A DNA stretch of 32,823 bases from Bacillota bacterium (lineage in GTDB: Bacteria; Bacillota; Sulfobacillia; Sulfobacillales; Sulfobacillaceae), in the NCBI GenBank assembly GCA_021797635.1, contig JAJZZI010000067.1:1-32823 (forward strand). Reading direction: 5' to 3'. Made by a program: the position numbers and the translations under genes. Shown piece after piece: positions 27,589-32,823 of this stretch (position 1 is its first letter; each line of letters starts with the position of its first letter). A model generated the notes under the pieces. That model was not told the origin of the DNA. It was given only the letters and a program-made list of their open reading frames with translations, and made no database searches.

Positions 27589-28002
27589 TCAGGCGGCTTG
27601 AAAGAGATAGAAAAAGATGACTAGGCCGCCTAGGACCATGATCATACCCATGACCGTCGGCATCTGGGAGTGCGTCAAGGCGAGCCCGCGTTGCAGACGG
27701 GCGCTGACCCGGTGATAGTGGAGAACGCCTGAGACAATGAACAAGATGCCGCCCCCGACCATGGTAAGGCCTAAGCGGTTCGGACCAAATTGGGTGTGCG
27801 CCGCGATTCTGAGGTACAACCCAAACTTTGACACGACAAAGCCAAAGGCCATCAGCGCGATGCCTGTGCGCATCCATGCCAGGAAGGTGCGCTCGTTGGA
27901 CAAGATGGTGCGGGGATCGAGCGCATGCTGCTCTTTGGGCGCTACCAACTCAGGACGATGAGGCAAGCCCTCGCGTAATTTGGACGATTTCTTGGTTGAC
28001 AT
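27589..28002 (-). CDS. DUF202 / YidH-family membrane protein
   Basis: DPRTILSNERTFLAWMRTGIALMAFGFVVSKFGLYL...GGGILFIVSGVLHYHRVSARL...VMGMIMVLGGLVIFFYLF. Confidence 0.83.
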   Translation of the reverse strand: MSTKKSSKLREGLPHRPELVAPKEQHALDPRTILSNERTFLAWMRTGIALMAFGFVVSKFGLYLRIAAHTQFGPNRLGLTMVGGGILFIVSGVLHYHRVSARLQRGLALTHSQMPTVMGMIMVLGGLVIFFYLFQAA

Positions 28003-28315
28003 GGGTAAGCACCTCGTATTCGGTTTTCGTTCGGGCGTCGCGCGTCGAGTCGTTCGGTTGGGGGAGGGAAGCCACCGGGGGACCGATCATGCTGACCAAA
28101 GACCTTAAAACCATCACCAAGGGGATTGTGGCCGGTCGACCTGAGAGCACATCGGCGTTATATTGCGCCAAGAGCCGACGGGTGTTGGCCAGCACTTGAG
28201 CATCCTGTTGGCGGATGGCACTAGCCAGAACGGCTTGCTTGGCGGTGGCCTTCGTACAGGCCAAACAGCTTTCCAGCACGAACAGGCCAGCCACCAGTGC
28301 CGCCATTTTCCTCAA
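27950..28315 (-). CDS. Small secreted/lipoprotein-like protein of unknown function
   Basis: Hydrophobic N-terminus MRKMAALVAGLFVLESCLACTK; overlaps the annotated DUF202 start by 53 nt, so one start may be wrong. Confidence 0.5.
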   Translation of the reverse strand: MRKMAALVAGLFVLESCLACTKATAKQAVLASAIRQQDAQVLANTRRLLAQYNADVLSGRPATIPLVMVLRSLVSMIGPPVASLPQPNDSTRDARTKTEYEVLTHVNQEIVQITRGLASSS

Positions 28316-28375
28316 CTAGAGCCCTCCTCCAGCATTTATGGGCATAGCATTCCACGGGCGTTGGATATTTATCCC

Positions 28376-29659
28376 TTACTGGCGGGGGCTCTCTTGGACG
28401 CGAAAATATCTCAGGGCAAGGAAGGCGATGGCCAGAGCTAGCAGGGGAACGCCTGCTATGAGCGAACGGAGGCCAAAAATGACTAAGCCAGTCGCGTGGC
28501 CAAGCGCGTTGGCGTGATAGCCCGTGCTATGCAAGACCAAATAGACCACCAGGGCTTCCAAACTCACGCCAAAGCGCACGGCAAATCCATTGACGCCGTA
28601 AAAGCTGCCTTCGCGTCGATGGCCTACGACTTTGGCGTCGGCGTCGATGACTTCCGCGATTAAGACGTCGGCGAGTGTCAAAAATCCGGCCAAGCCCAAG
28701 CCTAAAATGACGCCAGCGGCAATCGCCCAGGGCAGGTGTTTAAGCCACCAAAAAGGCAAGACCCCCAGCGCCAGCAGGAGGATGGTGGTCAACATGGCGC
28801 GATGTGAACCGACTCGCACGAGGTAGCGAGACCACGGCCACATGGTGATCAGGGCCACCACGAAGATGGAAGCCAGCAAGATACTTAGGTCCAGACCTCG
28901 AAGATGCATCACATACTTGGCGAAAAAGGGCAGGGCCGCAGGAATAAGGCTAAACATGAACTGAATGAAAAAATTCATAGTAAGAAAGCTTAAAAAGGAT
29001 CCATTAGCGGCGGTTTGCCGAAAGGCGGCGGCGACCGAGGGCGTTGGCTCTGCGAACTCGGAAGATTTTAGCCGGGGCGCTTCGTGTGTACCAAACAGGG
29101 AGAGGATAAAACCTGAGGTGCCGACCACCGCAAAGCCAAAGCCCATAGCAGACCATCCATAGCGGCCATAGATCAGGGGAGGAGCCGAGACACCCATCAT
29201 CAGCGCGACCACACCCACACTTTGGCGCCAAGCCTGGGCGCGTGAGCGTTCGCTCAGGGTGCGATACATCTCGGGGAACAGGCTGGTCCAGTTTAGCACG
29301 ACTATGATGTAAAAGAAGTCGAAAGCGGTCACGCTGATGGCGAAGTACAGCGGAAGATGGGAGCGGCTGACCCAGGGACGCCACATCAGCCAATAGGCTA
29401 GACCAAGCGGAAGACTGGCCAAGGCAATATAGGGTTGGCGGCGGCCAAAACGCGTCCGGGTCTGGTCGGAAACCTGACCGACCATGGGGTTTAACACCGC
29501 ATGCCAGATTCCCTGAAGTCCCATCACCGTGGAGATGAGACCAATGGAGGCGCGCAGGTGATCGACGTAAAAAAAGAGGATAAAGGTCGCAAACGATTGC
29601 AAAAAGATATTGGTGCCGAGATTGCCTAACGCGTAGATGACGGGTTTACCGGTATGCAA
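28376..29659 (-). CDS. GPH-family (MelB/YicJ/YihO-like) glycoside:cation symporter
   Basis: VIYALGNLGTNIFLQSFATFILFFYVDHLRASIGLISTVMGLQGIWHAVLNPMVGQVSDQTRTRFGRRQPYI: GPH N-terminal signature. Confidence 0.87.
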   Translation of the reverse strand: MHTGKPVIYALGNLGTNIFLQSFATFILFFYVDHLRASIGLISTVMGLQGIWHAVLNPMVGQVSDQTRTRFGRRQPYIALASLPLGLAYWLMWRPWVSRSHLPLYFAISVTAFDFFYIIVVLNWTSLFPEMYRTLSERSRAQAWRQSVGVVALMMGVSAPPLIYGRYGWSAMGFGFAVVGTSGFILSLFGTHEAPRLKSSEFAEPTPSVAAAFRQTAANGSFLSFLTMNFFIQFMFSLIPAALPFFAKYVMHLRGLDLSILLASIFVVALITMWPWSRYLVRVGSHRAMLTTILLLALGVLPFWWLKHLPWAIAAGVILGLGLAGFLTLADVLIAEVIDADAKVVGHRREGSFYGVNGFAVRFGVSLEALVVYLVLHSTGYHANALGHATGLVIFGLRSLIAGVPLLALAIAFLALRYFRVQESPRQ

Positions 29660-29825
29660 TCGAGAGGGCTCCTCTGGGCCGAACGAAGTTCCGCCGTCGT
29701 TTTTGCTTATCTTCGGGATCGATCTAAGGAATCCTGCTGAAACAACATGCCCGCGCCTGGCCTACTTTGGCGGGCGGCGATATCTAGCAGGACAGTGGGG
29801 ATGCGGGCGCATGAAGCCGCCGTGG

Positions 29826-32237
29826 CTAGTTGCCGAGTCGGCGCAAGATGTACCAACGCGCGGGACCCCCCTCGATGCTTAGGCCAAAGGTTTGGCCGTT
29901 AACAGTCAGCCGGGTGCTTTGACCTGGAGCAAGAAACACGGCAAGACCCAAGGCACTACCCGCGGGCAAGTGATCGTGGTGATCCGGCGCCGGGGCGTTT
30001 CGCTGGGGAGCGGGGCTGCTGGCCGCTTGATGGTGGCCTAGACGGATCCTCGTGCCATCGCCCAAATGAAGATCCGCTGGGGCGCAGGGGGTAAACTCGG
30101 TAAGGAGGAGAGTAAGGCTCCGGTTGAGTTCGCGCCAATCGTTTAGGCCATCGGCCTCGGCCAACGTGTCGACCAGGCCGTCGAGCTGATACTGGTCAGG
30201 AGGCTCAAGCCGTGCCCGACCCTCGAAGAGAGGCAACATCGATCCATGGCGGATAAACAAAGGCAGTTCGTTTAAGTCTGCCGAGATTTCGACCCAGCCA
30301 GGGCCGCTCATGGTAATTCCTTGCCACCAGTGCCGCCAGCTCCCTGGCGGAAGCCAGAGGCGTCGGCGGCGGGCACCTGGTCGAATTACGGGAGCGACCA
30401 AGAGGTCGTTACCGACCAAGAACTCGTCACTCACCGTCCAGGCCGGAGCGTGTTCGGGGAATTGCAGGAATAAAGGCCGAGCGATGGGAAGCCCACGCTC
30501 GGCCGCTTCTTGCGCCAGCGCGTACCAGTAAGGGGCCAATGCCGTATGCAGGCGCGTATAGCGGGTATATTGCCGTAAAGTTTCTTCGTCCTTTTGAAAG
30601 TTCCAGTTTAACGGACGGGCTGTCCCGTGATGCGTGCGCATCACGGGACAAAGCGCGCCCAGCTGCATCCAGCGGATGAACAGTTCTCGAGTGGACGGAC
30701 GGGTCAAACCAAAACTCATGTATCCGGCGATGTCCGTGGCCCAATAGGGGAATCCCGATATGCCCGCAGAGAGCAACTGCGGGATGACTGAGGCCAGACC
30801 ATCGCCCCGGTCCCAGTCGGTGTCGGAGTCTCCTCCCCACATCACAGAAGTGGTGGATTGGCATCCAAGCGAGGCGGAGCGTGTAAAGTAGACAAAGTCT
30901 CCTTCGGGGCGGGCTTGGCGCCAAAAGTTTTGCTGAACCTCCTGCCACCAAAGGGGATAGCGATTGTGGCTTTCCCACCCGGAGGCGCCATTGCCAAGAC
31001 GACTGTCGACCGGAAGATATTCGCCAAAGTCCGCCATCCAGCCATCAAATCCCAAATTCATCAGAGGAGCCAGCATGCGCTGCGCGATAAAGTGCCGGGT
31101 CCTTTCCTGGCTGAGATCCAACTCCCCGTGGCTCACCGAAAGAATTCGGATATCGACGGGGAGCCCGCCTTGATCGACGACAAGATGCTGGCCAGCTAAC
31201 GCCTCCTGATACAGCATCGTGCCTCGGGTAAGCTCGGGGCAAACGTAGCCCAGCAACCGAAAGCCCAGCTGGTGGCATTCCTGTGAAAAAGACTCGATGG
31301 ATGGATAGAGATCTCGGTCCAACTGATGGCTTAACGGGCGCATCCAAAAGCGGCGGGTATTTTGTTGCGAACCCATCCAGTCTTCGATCCAAATCGCGGA
31401 CGAGGGAATGCGGCGATCCCTGAGCAAATGGACCAGGTCGCGCGCATGGTCTTCGCCCCCGACGCTATCGTTCCATGGACAAAAGATCCAAGGCGGCGGT
31501 AAGCTTGGTCGGCCCAGGATAGCACTCGACTGCTCTAAGCCCTCTAACGGATCCGTAAAGGTGAGGATCTGGCCGGTGGCCGAAGCACTCCAAATCGTGG
31601 CCTCCAGGCGGTTCGCACTAAGCCGAAAGCGGACCATCGACGAGGTGTCTAGCCACGCCACGTATCCCTGATTAGAAAGCCACCAAGAGAGGGGGGCGGG
31701 GGAGGTGTAACCGCCCTTGGGGAAGGGGACCCGTCCCGTCCAGCGGAGAAGGGGCGAGAGGGGACCTAGTCCTACGGCGCCCTCTTCCACCCAGGTGTCG
31801 AAATGCGCCTTGGTGGTCATGGGGCGAGTGCGTTGACCGAACCCGCGAAGAATGTGAGGATCTCGCGTCTTAAATCCCCACGCAAGATGGATTTGGCCGG
31901 AATCAGGCGGGGCGATGGCTTGCATGCGCCAACTTAGGCGATGGGACGAATGCCAATGAAAACGAAGACACACATCCACTTGATGGGGGAGACAGCCGAG
32001 TTCCAAGATATGGTCGGCGCCATCTTGGTGTTCGGAGATGAGATGGCGTAAGGGGCGTCGGGAAAGGCGGCGTTCTCGCAGGAAATCCCAGGCGAGCACA
32101 TGGCGGGCGCTTACCCCCGACACGTGGAGTACGGCCAGCGTTTCGGAGCTCCAAACCATGACCGGAGTGCCCTGACGTGAAAGGACAATACGGAGCGGAT
32201 GCTCGGTTACCGTAAGGGTGAGGTCGGGCATGCTCAT
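29826..32237 (-). CDS. Glycoside hydrolase family 31, closest by eye to the YihQ (sulfoquinovosidase) branch
   Basis: IWIEDWMG...RRFW; FDGWMADFGEYLPVD (nucleophile motif); VMWGGDSDTDWDRGDGLASVIPQLLSAGISGFPYWATDIAGY; MRTHHG. Start moved to 32237 (ATGAGCATGCCC), where ATGA overlaps the upstream stop. Confidence 0.92.
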   Translation of the reverse strand: MSMPDLTLTVTEHPLRIVLSRQGTPVMVWSSETLAVLHVSGVSARHVLAWDFLRERRLSRRPLRHLISEHQDGADHILELGCLPHQVDVCLRFHWHSSHRLSWRMQAIAPPDSGQIHLAWGFKTRDPHILRGFGQRTRPMTTKAHFDTWVEEGAVGLGPLSPLLRWTGRVPFPKGGYTSPAPLSWWLSNQGYVAWLDTSSMVRFRLSANRLEATIWSASATGQILTFTDPLEGLEQSSAILGRPSLPPPWIFCPWNDSVGGEDHARDLVHLLRDRRIPSSAIWIEDWMGSQQNTRRFWMRPLSHQLDRDLYPSIESFSQECHQLGFRLLGYVCPELTRGTMLYQEALAGQHLVVDQGGLPVDIRILSVSHGELDLSQERTRHFIAQRMLAPLMNLGFDGWMADFGEYLPVDSRLGNGASGWESHNRYPLWWQEVQQNFWRQARPEGDFVYFTRSASLGCQSTTSVMWGGDSDTDWDRGDGLASVIPQLLSAGISGFPYWATDIAGYMSFGLTRPSTRELFIRWMQLGALCPVMRTHHGTARPLNWNFQKDEETLRQYTRYTRLHTALAPYWYALAQEAAERGLPIARPLFLQFPEHAPAWTVSDEFLVGNDLLVAPVIRPGARRRRLWLPPGSWRHWWQGITMSGPGWVEISADLNELPLFIRHGSMLPLFEGRARLEPPDQYQLDGLVDTLAEADGLNDWRELNRSLTLLLTEFTPCAPADLHLGDGTRIRLGHHQAASSPAPQRNAPAPDHHDHLPAGSALGLAVFLAPGQSTRLTVNGQTFGLSIEGGPARWYILRRLGN

Positions 32238-32823
32238 TGGCTTAGCCCTAGACGCTGAACCCACCATCCGGTAGTAGCTCCCTGGAGGAGGATGGTGAGT
32301 AAAACGGCCATGAATACGAGGGCCGACAGCGTGTGGGCTCCAGGCACGCGCGTGGCGGCCAGGATACCAGCCAAGGCTACCGGCATCACGCCGGTTTCTC
32401 GTACCCAGGACACGAAGGCCATGTCGTTCAGGGTCCAGTGCCCACGCCGGTCTAGTGACAAGCACACCATCACGGTAAGGGGGCGGGAAATAAAGATAAA
32501 CACTCCGATGGTGAGGAGCCCGGGCAGCAAGATTCTGAATACGTCGGTGAAGTTGATTTGAGATCCGAGCAAAATAAAGAGCAGCATGCGGATCAATGTA
32601 GCGTTGGTGAAAAGATAGTTCTCGTGGGCCAAGCCTTGCTCATCCGACATAGCATGTCCGAAGGTGTGGCGGTTTCCGCTGACGATGCCCGCTGTGAATG
32701 CGGCCATGAAACCGCTCGCCCCCACCCAGGTGGCCACCATGTAGCTCACCAGCATAATCACCAAGGAGACGATGGCCGGGTGTTCAAGCGAATCCAAAAC
32801 GATGTGTTGGTAAGGGCGCTGGG
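32234..32823 (-). CDS. Cation:proton antiporter (CPA-type), C-terminal part; N-terminus beyond the window
   Basis: Multi-TM; LVSYMVATWVGASGFMAAFTAGIVSGN, FILLGSQINF, VSWVRETGVMPVALAGI; frame open to the window edge (QRPYQHIVLDSLEHP...). Confidence 0.8.
   Translation of the reverse strand, partial: QRPYQHIVLDSLEHPAIVSLVIMLVSYMVATWVGASGFMAAFTAGIVSGNRHTFGHAMSDEQGLAHENYLFTNATLIRMLLFILLGSQINFTDVFRILLPGLLTIGVFIFISRPLTVMVCLSLDRRGHWTLNDMAFVSWVRETGVMPVALAGILAATRVPGAHTLSALVFMAVLLTILLQGATTGWWVQRLGLSQ

Noticed and set aside
1-32823. CRISPR arrays, tRNA and rRNA genes
   Set aside because: No regularly spaced repeats and no tRNA/rRNA-like segments recognised by eye; not excluded by software

Overview
This 32.8 kb window reads like chromosomal DNA of a Gram-positive, possibly thermoacidophilic Firmicute (Sulfobacillus-like by protein style; inference only). 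From left to right it contains: an IS66 tnpC fragment cut by a group II intron with an intact RT/maturase ORF, whose 3' side abuts an MFS remnant rather than obvious IS66 sequence; an ArsR-type regulator; a nitroreductase; an MFS gene frameshifted in a G-run; a secreted PQQ-type beta-propeller protein; an RmlD-like SDR; a flagellin/fliD/fliS cluster bracketed by glycosyltransferases and a methyltransferase; a propeller lipoprotein; a compact operon of a split PEP-synthase/rifampin-phosphotransferase-like dikinase (two genes) plus a DHA2 MFS exporter; a FecCD/ATPase ABC importer; a histidine phosphatase; a gene graveyard at about 25.1-26.7 kb (PilZ-domain partial duplicate, a tightly structured possible omegaRNA/TnpB relic, a menH pseudogene); a PilZ protein; a DUF202 protein; and a CPA antiporter / YihQ-like GH31 / GPH transporter sugar module running to the window edge. 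The strongest second-look items are the split dikinase + exporter operon, the multi-hairpin non-coding region at 25780-26029, the YihQ-like GH31/GPH module, and the chimeric flanks of the group II intron. All family calls come from reading the translations by eye; no searches were run.
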